The translations under genes and the position numbers were made by a program. The notes under the pieces were generated by a model that made no database searches, was not told the DNA's origin, and saw only the letters and a list, made by a program, of their open reading frames with translations. Shown here in pieces: positions 25,413 through 33,696 of a stretch of 51,467 bases of DNA (positions are counted from its first letter, which is position 1; every line of letters starts with the position of its first letter). This DNA is from Actinomycetota bacterium (GTDB taxonomy: Bacteria > Actinomycetota > Geothermincolia > Geothermincolales > RBG-13-55-18): the NCBI GenBank assembly GCA_016931915.1, contig JAFGDU010000091.1:1-51467 (forward strand), read 5' to 3'.

Positions 25413-26209
25413 GGGATTTCAACCGCATAAAGCTGGGACAGCACTATCCCATGGATTCCCCTATTCACGATCTTGATGCGCGCGTGAAGATAGCCTGTGC
25501 CCTGTCCCTCATAGTCGGCGCATTCATCGCCGACAATGCGGCGGGCGTGACGCTTCTCCTCCTCTTCACGCTGTCGATCGTATACGCGGCAAAGCTGCCG
25601 CCCCTGCAGGTACTGGCGGCCTTGCGTTCCGTCTTCGTCCTGCTGTTGATAACCGCCATCGCGCAGCTCTTATTCTCACCTGGTCGGGTGCTGTGGGAAT
25701 GGGGCCCCATCGACATCACCAACACCGGGGTTCAGAACGGCATCCTGTATTCGCTGCGCCTGGCCATGGCCGTTATCCTCATGTGCGTGCTTACCATGAC
25801 CACCAATGCCGTTGAATTGCTGGTGGGGCTCGAGAGCCTGATGTCCCCCCTGCGCCTGGTCAGGTTCCCGGTGCAGGAAACGGCCATGATCCTGACCACG
25901 GCCCTGCGTTTCCTGCCCGTTCTACTCAGTCGTTCCGGAGAGATAGCACGCGTGCAGGAGGCCCGTGGCGCCGACTTCTCCAGTGGTCGCCTGCTGCGCC
26001 GCGCGCGTTCACTCCTGCCCCTCTTCGTGCCGCTTTTCACGAGTTGCTTTCGCGACGCGGAAGAGCTCGGTACGGCCCTCGCCTCGCGCGGATACCGGGG
26101 CGGAAAGGAGCGCACCCGCTACCGTATCTCGCGCTTCGGCCTCGCCGACCTGGTGGCACTTATCGCAACTGCCGCGGTTATGGCCCTGGCCATATGGTCC
26201 CCCGTGTAA
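25409..26209 (+). CDS. ecfT: ECF transporter transmembrane component T (EcfT)
   Basis: The 266-residue membrane protein has about five to six hydrophobic helices, for example LSLIVGAFIADNAAGVTLLLL and ALIATAAVMALAIW. It carries the two coupling-helix motifs of EcfT: QEARGADF near residue 186 and LASRGYRGG near 228, both with the Ala-Arg-Gly core that docks on the ATPases. The start overlaps EcfA2 (ATGA). It completes an ECF module with the Gx protein as the probable S-component. The operon ends here; repeats fill the space to the convergent gene. Confidence 0.93.
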   Translation: MRDFNRIKLGQHYPMDSPIHDLDARVKIACALSLIVGAFIADNAAGVTLLLLFTLSIVYAAKLPPLQVLAALRSVFVLLLITAIAQLLFSPGRVLWEWGPIDITNTGVQNGILYSLRLAMAVILMCVLTMTTNAVELLVGLESLMSPLRLVRFPVQETAMILTTALRFLPVLLSRSGEIARVQEARGADFSSGRLLRRARSLLPLFVPLFTSCFRDAEELGTALASRGYRGGKERTRYRISRFGLADLVALIATAAVMALAIWSPV

Positions 26210-26239
26210 GGGCCCTCAACTATCTCGATGCTCTCGACA

Positions 26240-26470
26240 GCTCATACATTCAACTTAATCCGGTGAACTCTCGTCTGATCACTTGCGTGGGTGATTACGT
26301 TGAATGTGGAGGGCTGACCCCCGGCATGCAGTGACCCCGATGCTCTAGAAAGCTCGTGACATTCCACACGATTCGTCGGAGATTACATCTGCCGACTTTC
26401 GCTGGCAATCATGTGTAACGTGGAGGCCTGACCCCCCACGTTGAAAATGGAGGGCTGACCCCCGCCGTTG
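26240..26470. repeat. TGGAGGSCTGACCCC repeat cluster, copy 1
   Basis: Three copies of TGGAGG(G/C)CTGACCCCC lie at 26307, 26421 and 26448. They are embedded in longer blocks such as GTGGGTGATTACGTTGAATG and ACGTTGAAAATGGAGGGCTG. The same arrangement recurs at 39360-39570. The whole 265-base space between the convergent ecfT and DUF4234-like genes is filled by this element; no gene is seen. Confidence 0.75.
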
Positions 26471-26474
26471 TCAA

Positions 26475-27131
26475 CTACCGCAAGGCCTGGAGCAGGAAAT
26501 CCTCCCAGGGAACCTGGGCCACGAAATGCTCGTTGAAGTCCTTGATCATCACGTACATCCAGTAGATGCCGTAGATACCACAGGTGACGATGGTCAGGAG
26601 CAGGAAGGTCACGAACTCCCTCTGGGGCACTGCAGGCACCGCCTGGCCTGCCTCACCCGCTAGTCCAACCTTTGCCATGGCGGAACTCATGAGCGTGAAG
26701 AACCGGGCCTCCACCGCATCGTGCTGTACGTAGTCCTGCATGAGCAGATAGTAGAGGATCATATACCCGATCCCGAATGTAAAAATAGCGATCAGCAACC
26801 ATATGGCCGCCCCGCGTTCGGCGGACATGGTAGTCATCTGCATGCGCACCTGCTCCAATTGGGACAACTCGCCCGCGATGACGTCCTCCCTCCCCCTCGC
26901 CTTGATCCTGAGCTGCGATATGGAGGAATCCGCCACTGCCGCCATACGTCTGAAGTGCTCGTCCCTCCTCTGCACCAGCTTGTAGACGATGTACCATCCA
27001 TAGATGCCGCAAGTGATGATGGAGAGTAGAATGGCCATGCCCGGATCGGTGATCCAGTCGGTCTGAGTCCTCTCCGCGACGGAGTACTCCAACTGCGTAC
27101 CTGGCTGGGCTTGATATTGCGCTCCCTCCAT
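26475..27131 (-). CDS. Tandem DUF4234-like membrane protein
   Basis: This 218-residue protein contains two copies of a DUF4234-like unit. Each unit has the helix motif (I/V)TCGIYGxYxxY: IITCGIYGWYIVYK near residue 40 and IVTCGIYGIYWMYVMI near 185. Another hydrophobic pair lies at about 108-133. An extended soluble segment with ELSQLEQVRMQM separates the units and may form a short coiled coil. The function of the family is unknown. AAAGGAG precedes the ATG. It is followed on the same strand by no close gene; a repeat cluster lies just beyond its stop. Confidence 0.75.
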   Translation of the reverse strand: MEGAQYQAQPGTQLEYSVAERTQTDWITDPGMAILLSIITCGIYGWYIVYKLVQRRDEHFRRMAAVADSSISQLRIKARGREDVIAGELSQLEQVRMQMTTMSAERGAAIWLLIAIFTFGIGYMILYYLLMQDYVQHDAVEARFFTLMSSAMAKVGLAGEAGQAVPAVPQREFVTFLLLTIVTCGIYGIYWMYVMIKDFNEHFVAQVPWEDFLLQALR

Positions 27132-27171
27132 ATTATCTCCTTTCTCTCTCCGGCCCCTTAGCGAAGCTGTC

Positions 27172-27642
27172 TCACACGTTGATCCCGAAAAATACCAGGC
27201 GCGCCACCCACGCCGCCGCCAGCACCCCCAGCGTCCACCATCCTATCGACTTCCAGGCTCGTTCACTCGGGCGCGGCAGAATGCGCCGTGAAAACATGAA
27301 TTCAGCCGCCAGCCCTACGCTGACCACAGCAACTACGATGAAGAACGGCGGTCCCAGGAGATGCATGCGGAAAGCCTCTCCGAGTTGCCCATGGGTCGTG
27401 GCCGCGAGGCTGCGTGTCATGCCGCAGAGAAGGCAGGGCAGGCCCGTGATGCGGTGAAAGAGGCATCCGGGCGCTATGGTGTCTACGATCCCCTCCATAT
27501 AGGGATAGACGAAAGCCCCCGCCAGGATGAGGATTCCCCCCCCCAACATCGCGGCTTCGTGCGAGATCCTCCGCTTGACCCTCAGCCCGGTGGGTGCGTT
27601 GCTGACACTCCCGCATACGATATCGCTCTCAGGTACGGCCAC
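27172..27642 (-). CDS. DUF2752 membrane protein
   Basis: The family hallmark CLFHRITGLPCLLCGMTRS is present, followed by two hydrophobic helices (PPFFIVVAVVSVGLAAEFMF and WWTLGVLAAAWVARLVFF). An earlier helix is AAMLGGGILILAGAFVYPY. DUF2752 proteins are small membrane proteins of unknown role; the paired cysteines suggest metal or disulfide chemistry, which is inference. The frame is open to 27756 (TTG), but the extra residues look non-conserved. I place the start at the GTG at 27642, nine bases after AGAAGG, giving about 156 residues. The start is uncertain. Confidence 0.75.
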   Translation of the reverse strand: MAVPESDIVCGSVSNAPTGLRVKRRISHEAAMLGGGILILAGAFVYPYMEGIVDTIAPGCLFHRITGLPCLLCGMTRSLAATTHGQLGEAFRMHLLGPPFFIVVAVVSVGLAAEFMFSRRILPRPSERAWKSIGWWTLGVLAAAWVARLVFFGINV

Positions 27643-27759
27643 GGCAGCCACCCTTCTCTGTATAAGACCTATTATACCCACCCGGGAAAAGCCCTTTAAG
27701 TCCAGCACTCCGAGCTCCACGCCTCGCGGCAAGGCTCCCGTCTGTCTCTCTCTCAACCA

Positions 27760-27795
27760 TGTGAAATGCCGCCACGTCGCTACGCTCCTCGCGAC
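27760..27795. repeat. Degraded GCGAGGAGCG-type repeat
   Basis: The plus strand reads GCCGCCACGTCGCTACGCTC and CTCGCGACAAGC. This is a partial copy of the interspersed repeat seen best at 8904, with the same orientation and core. It lies between the DUF2752 gene and the hydrolase at 27814. Confidence 0.45.
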
Positions 27796-27813
27796 AAGCT
27801 CCGGCCCGACCTT

Positions 27814-28680
27814 TTATACAGAAGGTGGATGGTTGTCCACAGGCACGATATGCAACCTACCCCCCTCGCCCTCGACGTACGCGAAGGGGTTCTGATCCTC
27901 GTGGGTGAAGAAGAGGAGGTCCCGGCGTCGGACCGCCTCCATCAGCACTTTTCCCTTCACCTCCATCAGCTCCAGCGGGAAGAGGTCCCAACCCATGTGC
28001 CAGTTCACCTTCAAGTGGGCCTGCGTGGGCACCAGGTCGCCCAGGAAAACGCAGCGGGCTCCCTCGGACTCAAAGTAAGTAACCTGGTGGCCAGGGGTAT
28101 GCCCCCCGGTATGCATCACCCTGATACCAGGCAGGATCTCCGCCTCTCCATCCACCGGCGCGAGAAGCCCCTTGCGCTCGAGGGCGGAGAAATCGCGCTC
28201 GTCATACGAGGCACGGCTCCTCAGGTCCGGGTTCGTGGCTGCATCCCATTCCCGGCTCTGCACGACGTACCTTGCGCGTGGAAACGTGGGCTTGAAAATG
28301 CCGTCGGCCTCCCGGGTCGCCCAGCCGCAGTGATCGAGATGGAGGTGTGAATGGATGACGAAATCTATATCCTCGGGGTCACAGCCTTCCTCTTCCAGAG
28401 CTCGAAGAAGGCTGTTCTGACGCTCCAGACCGTAGAGATCCTCCTCCTTGGGAGACATCTTGTCCCCTATCCCCGATTCCAGAAGCACCAGCGCTTGCGG
28501 GGTTTTCACCAGCAGGGAGTTAAGCCCCAGCCTTATGCGGTTTCTCTCGTCGGCCGGCTTTTTTCGTTCCCACAGCGGCTTGGGGATCACGCCGAACATG
28601 GACCCCCCGTCCAGGCGAAAAAAACCATCCGAAAGGGCTACGAGCTCCCATTCCCCGAGCATCAATCTGTGGCCGTTCAA
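27814..28680 (-). CDS. Metallo-beta-lactamase-fold hydrolase (AHL lactonase-like)
   Basis: About 288 residues with the metal-binding set of the metallo-beta-lactamase fold: HSHLHLDHCG (HxHxDH), GGHTPGHQ, FLGDLVP and the C-terminal FTHED. The layout fits the N-acyl homoserine lactonase-like or MBL-fold alkyl/aryl esterase branch. It would bind two metal ions in the cytosol; the substrate cannot be read. I start at TTG 28680 because AGGAGG lies five bases upstream and the product MNGHRLMLGEWELVAL looks conserved; the frame stays open to an ATG at 28716. Confidence 0.87.
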   Translation of the reverse strand: MNGHRLMLGEWELVALSDGFFRLDGGSMFGVIPKPLWERKKPADERNRIRLGLNSLLVKTPQALVLLESGIGDKMSPKEEDLYGLERQNSLLRALEEEGCDPEDIDFVIHSHLHLDHCGWATREADGIFKPTFPRARYVVQSREWDAATNPDLRSRASYDERDFSALERKGLLAPVDGEAEILPGIRVMHTGGHTPGHQVTYFESEGARCVFLGDLVPTQAHLKVNWHMGWDLFPLELMEVKGKVLMEAVRRRDLLFFTHEDQNPFAYVEGEGGRLHIVPVDNHPPSV

Positions 28681-28887
28681 GATATCCTCCTCTTTTGCCT
28701 GCCTTGCCTCGCGCATCGTGGCGCATCAATTACGAATATAGGGCAAATAAGGTATACATGCCAATTCCGCGCCCTACCCGCCATGATATGCTTCCACCCG
28801 CCATCCCGCCTTTCGCTTTCACGCAGTCAAATACGGTTAAGTAATAGACACCTGTGACCGATTTCCGAGGTAAAAGAAGGTGTTCGC

Positions 28888-29238
28888 ATGGGTTATATGC
28901 ATAAGATCGAGACACTCAACAAGGATGATGGATTTACGTTCCTGGAGCTGATGATAGTGGTCGGCATCATCGGCGTGCTGGTGACTATCGCCGTGCTCTC
29001 CTTCGCCTTCTCCATCAGCGCCAGCAAGAAGACGGCCTGCAGCGCAAATATCAAGACTATCCGCAAGCAGCTCCATACCTACTACACCAGCTACAGGGAA
29101 TACCCGCCCTCGCTGCAGGACATGGTCCCTGAATACATAGATAGCGAGAAATGCCTCAGCTGCCCTGATTCGGGAGAGGCATACGTATACGACGATGAAA
29201 CGGGCGAAGTATATTGTCCCTATCACGATGGGGAATGA
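28888..29238 (+). CDS. Type IV pilin-like protein (pseudopilin)
   Basis: The 116-residue protein has a class III signal, DDGFTFLELMIVVGIIGVL. Cleavage would fall after the Gly at residue 15, leaving N-terminal Phe and Glu at position 5, followed by a single helix. The short globular part carries four cysteines in a CLSC...C pattern with KTACSAN upstream. AAGAAGG lies before the ATG. No assembly ATPase, prepilin peptidase or other pilin gene is in the window, so its machinery must be encoded elsewhere. It is followed by the GGDEF-like membrane gene after 29 bases. Confidence 0.85.
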   Translation: MGYMHKIETLNKDDGFTFLELMIVVGIIGVLVTIAVLSFAFSISASKKTACSANIKTIRKQLHTYYTSYREYPPSLQDMVPEYIDSEKCLSCPDSGEAYVYDDETGEVYCPYHDGE

Positions 29239-29267
29239 ACGGGGCATAGGGAGGAGATGACGCTGCG

Positions 29268-30071
29268 ATGAAGTACGCAAGGTTCGAGCGCATACTCATC
29301 CTGGTGATTACCATAGCGGTCGCGGTCATGGCCGCTGCCATGATCGTGCAGAAGACGGACGGGGTAGAAATCTTCGGCCACGTGATGATGCTGGTGGTGA
29401 TCGTTGCAAGTCTGTACCTGGGAAAGCGCGGAGCACTCATCAGTTTCCTGGCCTGTTTCTCCGCCTATACCGCAGCCCGCCTCGTGTGGATCGGAGATTT
29501 CACTTACGGCACGGCGGCTCAGCTCATCGCAGCCAAATTCCTCGTCTACGGCATCCTGGCGCTGCTCTGCTCATACATGCGCGTGCAGTTCAGGTACTTT
29601 TTCGTCAAACTGGAACACCAGGACTTCATCGATGACGAGACGCAGATCGGAAACATCCGTTTCCTCGCCAAGGAACTGGCATCCCGCATCGACGAGAACG
29701 AGCGTTACGACATCCCCTTCTCGGTCATCGGCTTCTCCCTCGACGAGACGTTCGTCGAGGATATGAGCAATCAGGGGATAAACGTTCTGCGCGATCTGAG
29801 CATCGGAATCCTCAAGAGCGATACTCGTTCCGTGGACGAACTGGCCAGGAACAACAACGACCTGCTGGTAATCCTCCCCAGTGTAGGCAGGGAAGGAGCG
29901 CAGGTATGCGGGCAACGCCTGGAGGTCAAGATGCACAAGTACCTCGAGCAACACCTGCACGATGGCGAGTCGGAGCGTGTGTTGAACCTTGCTATCTACG
30001 AATACCCGGAGGATAAGTACGACGTGGATGCCCTCCTGGAGAAACTCAACTCCGAATTAAAGAACCTGTGA
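29268..30071 (+). CDS. Membrane protein with degenerate GGDEF domain
   Basis: The 267-residue protein has about four N-terminal transmembrane helices (residues 8-105). A cytoplasmic domain with the outline of a diguanylate cyclase follows: DDETQIGNIRFLAKEL stands where D-LTGL-NRR occurs, and ARNNNDLLVILPSVG stands where the GGDEF loop occurs. The catalytic loop is NNNDL instead of GGDEF and the metal-binding acidic residues are not kept, so it is almost certainly not an active cyclase. It could sense or bind a nucleotide, or act as a scaffold. GGGAGGAG precedes the ATG. It is convergent with rseC, 15 bases away. Confidence 0.75.
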   Translation: MKYARFERILILVITIAVAVMAAAMIVQKTDGVEIFGHVMMLVVIVASLYLGKRGALISFLACFSAYTAARLVWIGDFTYGTAAQLIAAKFLVYGILALLCSYMRVQFRYFFVKLEHQDFIDDETQIGNIRFLAKELASRIDENERYDIPFSVIGFSLDETFVEDMSNQGINVLRDLSIGILKSDTRSVDELARNNNDLLVILPSVGREGAQVCGQRLEVKMHKYLEQHLHDGESERVLNLAIYEYPEDKYDVDALLEKLNSELKNL

Positions 30072-30086
30072 TTCCGCGCCATCACG

Positions 30087-30542
30087 TCATAGCACGTATC
30101 CCTGCGCCTTATCGTCATCGGCATCACCCGGCCCGATCACTTGCGTTATCACCGGGAAAAGGCCGATGCGGTCCGCGAGCTTGACGCCGCCCCAGAAGGA
30201 CAGAAAACCGGTCAATACCGCGGCGATTACGCCGGGGCCCTGGCCGTCACCGGCTCCCGCGATAACCCATATCGCCGCCACGGCGAAGAACGCCGCTGCC
30301 ATGGACAGGAGAGGAAGGCCGAATACTGCAAGGTAGGTGAGGGAGATCCTGCGAGACGGTACCGAGAGGATGACCCTATCGCCTTCCACGGCTCCCAGGC
30401 GGTTTACGGCGCTGAACTCCATGGTATGTTCGCGATTGCGGGCGAGCAGGCCGCAGCCGCCGCATTCGGCGCAGTTTACGCGCGCCACGCGTACCAGCGC
30501 CCTGCCTCCCTCCCTCTTTATCACCGTGGCCCTGCATTCCAT
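30087..30542 (-). CDS. rseC: RseC/MucC-family protein
   Basis: The 151-residue protein starts with a short soluble domain carrying a cysteine cluster, NCAECGGCGLL. Two transmembrane helices follow (YLAVFGLPLLSMAAAFFAVA and VIAAVLTGFLSFWGGV). This is the SoxR-reducing system protein RseC. In enterobacteria RseC works with the Rsx/Rnf complex, and in many anaerobes the gene sits next to rnf, as here: it is divergent from rnfC across 175 bases. The cysteines probably bind an iron-sulfur cluster and take electrons from or give them to Rnf; this is inference. Confidence 0.88.
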   Translation of the reverse strand: MECRATVIKREGGRALVRVARVNCAECGGCGLLARNREHTMEFSAVNRLGAVEGDRVILSVPSRRISLTYLAVFGLPLLSMAAAFFAVAAIWVIAGAGDGQGPGVIAAVLTGFLSFWGGVKLADRIGLFPVITQVIGPGDADDDKAQGYVL

Positions 30543-30618
30543 AAAAACAGTTTACATCAACTTCGCTAATCCATGAATTTTTTATTTCGGGAACCCAAGA
30601 CTTTTTTTTCGGATTCCC

Positions 30619-30648
30619 TGGACACGTGCCTTTTACAGGGTATAGATT
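30619..30648 (+). promoter_or_regulatory. Possible promoter of the rnf operon
   Basis: TGGACA (30619-30624) and TAGATT (30643-30648) are 18 bases apart in the A/T-rich stretch upstream of rnfC, leaving a leader of roughly 60 bases. Each box has mismatches to the consensus, and other pairings exist in the same stretch, so this is tentative. The 175-base divergent gap also holds a T8 run near 30602 and no gene. Confidence 0.3.
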
Positions 30649-30717
30649 AATGCTGGTTTTATACGTTATGAAGACGTAGAATATGGCGGAACGAGTCACT
30701 GCGATAAAGGCGCGCGC

Positions 30718-32112
30718 ATGAGTGTTGCATCACGTTTATTCAGAAGGGTCAGGGGCGGCGTTCATCCCCCCGGCCACAAGAACCTCTCCGCCGAAGCTGC
30801 CATCAGGGAGATCGCGGCACCCTCAACGATCACCATACCCATGCAGCAGCATATCGGCGCACCGTGCATCCCCCGGGTCCAGAAAGGGGACGAGGTCTTC
30901 GTGGGCACGGTCATCGGGGATTCCGACTCCTTCGTCTCTGCGCCGATACACTCCAGCGTGTCCGGCAAGGTTGTCCAGGTAGCTCCCCAGCCCCACCCCA
31001 CCGGGAGGGATATCCTGTCGGTGCTCATCGAGAACGATGGCGAATACCTTCAAGACCCCGGGCTGACCGTACCCGGTCCGTGGGAGGATATGGAGAGCGC
31101 GGACATACGCCGGGCCGTCCGCGACGCCGGCATGGTGGGACTCGGCGGAGCCGCCTTTCCCACCCACGTCAAACTCAGCCCGCCCCGCGATTACCCCATC
31201 GATACGGTGATCATCAACGGGGCGGAATGCGAGCCCTTCCTGACCTCCGACTACCGCCTCATGCTGGAACATCCAGAGGACGTACTGGAGGGGTTGCAGA
31301 TCATAATGAGAGCGGTGGGGGCCGCCAGGGGCATCGTGGCCATCGAGGACAACAAGCCCCAGGCCCTGAAGAGGATGGCCACGGCGAACCGGGGGGGAGG
31401 CGTAGAGGTAACCTCTCTGGCCACCAGGTACCCGCAGGGAGCCGAAAAAGTCCTCATCGCCAGCCTGCTGGGAAGGGAGGTGCCCTCGGGCGGCCTGCCC
31501 ATGCACGTAGGGGTGGTGGTAAACAACACGGGAACGGCCTACGCCATCGCCCGCTACTTCTCCACCGGCATGCCCCTGGTGGAGCGGGTGGTAACGGTGA
31601 CAGGCTCGGTGGTGCGCGAGCCCTCCAACCTCATGGTGCGCATCGGGACCAGCTTCGCCGCCGCCGTCGAGGCCTGTGGCTGGTTCAACGCACCGCCCGG
31701 CAAGGTGCTCATGGGCGGCCCCATGATGGGGCTTGCACAATACACCCTGGAGGTGCCGGTTATCAAGGGCACTTCCGGGATACTCGCGCTATCGTACAGG
31801 GAAACCGAATACACCGTCCCCTCGGAGCCCATCTGCATCCGCTGCGGGCGCTGCGTGGACGCCTGCCCCATGGGCCTCATACCCACCTATCTTGCTTCCT
31901 ATGCGTACAACGAGAGGTGGGACGATCTGGCGCGCCTGAACATCGACGACTGCTTCGAGTGCGGCTGCTGCACATACGTCTGCCCCACCAAGAACCCCCT
32001 GGTGCAGCTGATCAAGACGGGCAAGACGGAGCTGGCGCGGAGGAAGAAACGCATGGAGAGCCGCGCTGCCGAGCTGGCCGCAGGCAAGGATGGGGTCGGC
32101 GATGGAGAATAA
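30718..32112 (+). CDS. rnfC: Rnf electron transport complex subunit C
   Basis: The 464-residue peripheral subunit has the N-terminal RnfC barrel-sandwich domain (GGVHPPGHKNLSAE) and the nucleotide/FMN region GLGGAAFPTHVKL near residue 142. Two 4Fe-4S motifs follow, CIRCGRCVDACPMGLIP near 376 and CFECGCCTYVCPTKNP near 415. RnfC is the NADH/NAD+ side of the complex, which couples ferredoxin oxidation and NAD+ reduction to Na+ or H+ export. It is the first gene of the canonical rnfCDGEAB order and overlaps rnfD. The short form without a long C-terminal extension is typical of anaerobic Gram-positives. Confidence 0.95.
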   Translation: MSVASRLFRRVRGGVHPPGHKNLSAEAAIREIAAPSTITIPMQQHIGAPCIPRVQKGDEVFVGTVIGDSDSFVSAPIHSSVSGKVVQVAPQPHPTGRDILSVLIENDGEYLQDPGLTVPGPWEDMESADIRRAVRDAGMVGLGGAAFPTHVKLSPPRDYPIDTVIINGAECEPFLTSDYRLMLEHPEDVLEGLQIIMRAVGAARGIVAIEDNKPQALKRMATANRGGGVEVTSLATRYPQGAEKVLIASLLGREVPSGGLPMHVGVVVNNTGTAYAIARYFSTGMPLVERVVTVTGSVVREPSNLMVRIGTSFAAAVEACGWFNAPPGKVLMGGPMMGLAQYTLEVPVIKGTSGILALSYRETEYTVPSEPICIRCGRCVDACPMGLIPTYLASYAYNERWDDLARLNIDDCFECGCCTYVCPTKNPLVQLIKTGKTELARRKKRMESRAAELAAGKDGVGDGE

Positions 32113-33127
32113 CCTCATCGTCTCCACCTCGCCCCATATACGAGATCCCATAAACACGCGCAGGATCATGTCCCAGGTGATAATCGCCCTTGCCCCCGTG
32201 ACCATATACGCCCTGGTCGTCCACGGCCTCTCAGCCTTGTGGGTGCTGCTGGCCTCCATCTCCGGGGCGATGCTGGGGGAATACGTCATGCAGCGGGGGC
32301 GCCGCATGCCGGTGACCCTGGACGACTGCAGCGCCCTGCTCACCGGCCTTCTGCTGGCGCTTACCCTGCCCCCCGCACTGCCGTGGTGGATAGCCGGCAT
32401 AGCGGGCCTGGTCGCCACCGTGCTCGGCAAGCAGATGTTCGGAGGGATCGGGCACAACCTCTTCAACCCGGCCCTGGTGGGAAGAGCGGTGGTCTTCGTA
32501 TCCTGGCCCGCCTATTTCGCCGCCGGCTACGCCAAGTCCGCAGCCATCGGCATCGCCAATACCGCTACCCATAAGTCCATCGAAGCTGCGGTGGACATCG
32601 TGAACGGGGCGAGCCCCCTGGCGGCCATGAAGCCCATCTACGACGGGGCGGCCAACGCTCCCCAGGGTCTCTTCGGCTCCAGTTACTACAAGCCCCTGCT
32701 TCTTGCCAATCCCTGGGGATGCCTGGGAGAGGTATCGGCGCTGCTGCTCATCCTGGGCGGCATTTACCTTGCGGCGACGCGGGTGATCGACTGGAGGATA
32801 CCCGTGGTATACGTGGGAACGGTGGCCGCCCTCACCGCCATCTCCGGGCGCGACCCCCTCTTTTTCACCCTGGCGGGCGGGCTGCTCATCGGCTCGATCT
32901 TCATGGCCACGGACTACACCACCAGCCCCCTGGCGCGGCGGGGAAAGATGGTGTACGGGGTGGGACTGGGCTTGATGACCTGGCTGCTGCGCGGCTGGTC
33001 CAACAACCCCGAGGGCGTGATGTTCGCCATCCTGTTCATGAATGCCATGGTGCCACTCATCGACCGCTATATCCTTCCCCGCAGGTACGGTAAGGTCAGG
33101 AATGCCGGGGAGGCGGTATCATCATGA
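32102..33127 (+). CDS. rnfD: Rnf electron transport complex subunit D
   Basis: About 341 residues with nine or so membrane helices and the NqrB/RnfD block MFGGIGHNLFNPALVGRA. Covalent FMN in RnfD is attached at a Thr within D-x-x-S/T-G-A-T. Here the matching stretch is DIVNGASPLA, so the acceptor would be Ser171 and the preceding S/T is Asn. Serine is allowed in the ApbE target consensus, but the site is unusual. I start at the ATG at 32102, six bases after GGGG; an in-frame ATG at 32090 has no ribosome binding site. It overlaps rnfC and rnfG. Confidence 0.93.
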   Translation: MENNLIVSTSPHIRDPINTRRIMSQVIIALAPVTIYALVVHGLSALWVLLASISGAMLGEYVMQRGRRMPVTLDDCSALLTGLLLALTLPPALPWWIAGIAGLVATVLGKQMFGGIGHNLFNPALVGRAVVFVSWPAYFAAGYAKSAAIGIANTATHKSIEAAVDIVNGASPLAAMKPIYDGAANAPQGLFGSSYYKPLLLANPWGCLGEVSALLLILGGIYLAATRVIDWRIPVVYVGTVAALTAISGRDPLFFTLAGGLLIGSIFMATDYTTSPLARRGKMVYGVGLGLMTWLLRGWSNNPEGVMFAILFMNAMVPLIDRYILPRRYGKVRNAGEAVSS

Positions 33128-33687
33128 TGAAGACCATGTTGGACCTGGGAATAAGGCTGCTTGTCGTCTGCCTGGTAGCAGCCGTAGGCCTGGGCTTCAC
33201 CTATTCGATAGTAGAGAAAAGGATCGCCGAACAAGAGATGAAGAAGCGCGCGGAGGCGGCGGAGGCCGTACTATCGCCCATAGGGGCAGAGCCCCGCGAA
33301 AACCTGGAACTGGCGGCCTCCCTGCAGGAGGATCACCCGGACCTCATCGGTGTCTTCGAAGGGATAGACGCCGGCGGAAATATCATCGGCTATGCTTTCG
33401 TGCTCAAGAGCAAGGGCTACAACTTTATCACCATGGCGGTGGGGGTGGACGCAAACGGCCAGGTGACGGGGATAGAGATCGTCACCAACGAGGAGACGCC
33501 GGGCCTGGGCGCGGTGGCGGCGGAGAACGAGGAGTTCCTGGGCCAGTTCACGGGCAAGGGCCCGGATACACTCACCCTGGGTGAGGATATAGACGGGGTT
33601 TCCAGCGCGACCTTCACCTCCAGGGGCATCACCAACGGCGTGAACTTGTCCCTGGAGATATGGGATACACTGGAAAAAGGATCATAG
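33124..33687 (+). CDS. rnfG: Rnf electron transport complex subunit G
   Basis: The 187-residue protein has one N-terminal membrane helix (about 8-28) and an extracytoplasmic FMN-binding domain. The flavinylation motif DGVSSATFTS is intact; Thr163 is the expected FMN acceptor, added by an ApbE-type transferase that is not in this window. TNEETPGLGA is the conserved block before it. RnfG passes electrons between RnfD and the rest of the chain on the outer face. Its ATG overlaps the rnfD stop. Confidence 0.95.
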   Translation: MMKTMLDLGIRLLVVCLVAAVGLGFTYSIVEKRIAEQEMKKRAEAAEAVLSPIGAEPRENLELAASLQEDHPDLIGVFEGIDAGGNIIGYAFVLKSKGYNFITMAVGVDANGQVTGIEIVTNEETPGLGAVAAENEEFLGQFTGKGPDTLTLGEDIDGVSSATFTSRGITNGVNLSLEIWDTLEKGS

Positions 33688-33696
33688 GAGAGGAGT

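Noticed and set aside
30596..30625. T8 run with GGGAA/TTCCC arms as a terminator between rseC and rnfC
   Set aside because: The genes are divergent here, so no transcript should end there, and the stem has only five pairs with the T run inside the loop.
30864..32153. 429-codon plus-strand frame inside rnfC
   Set aside because: It is an out-of-frame shadow of rnfC with Arg/Gly/Pro-rich composition.
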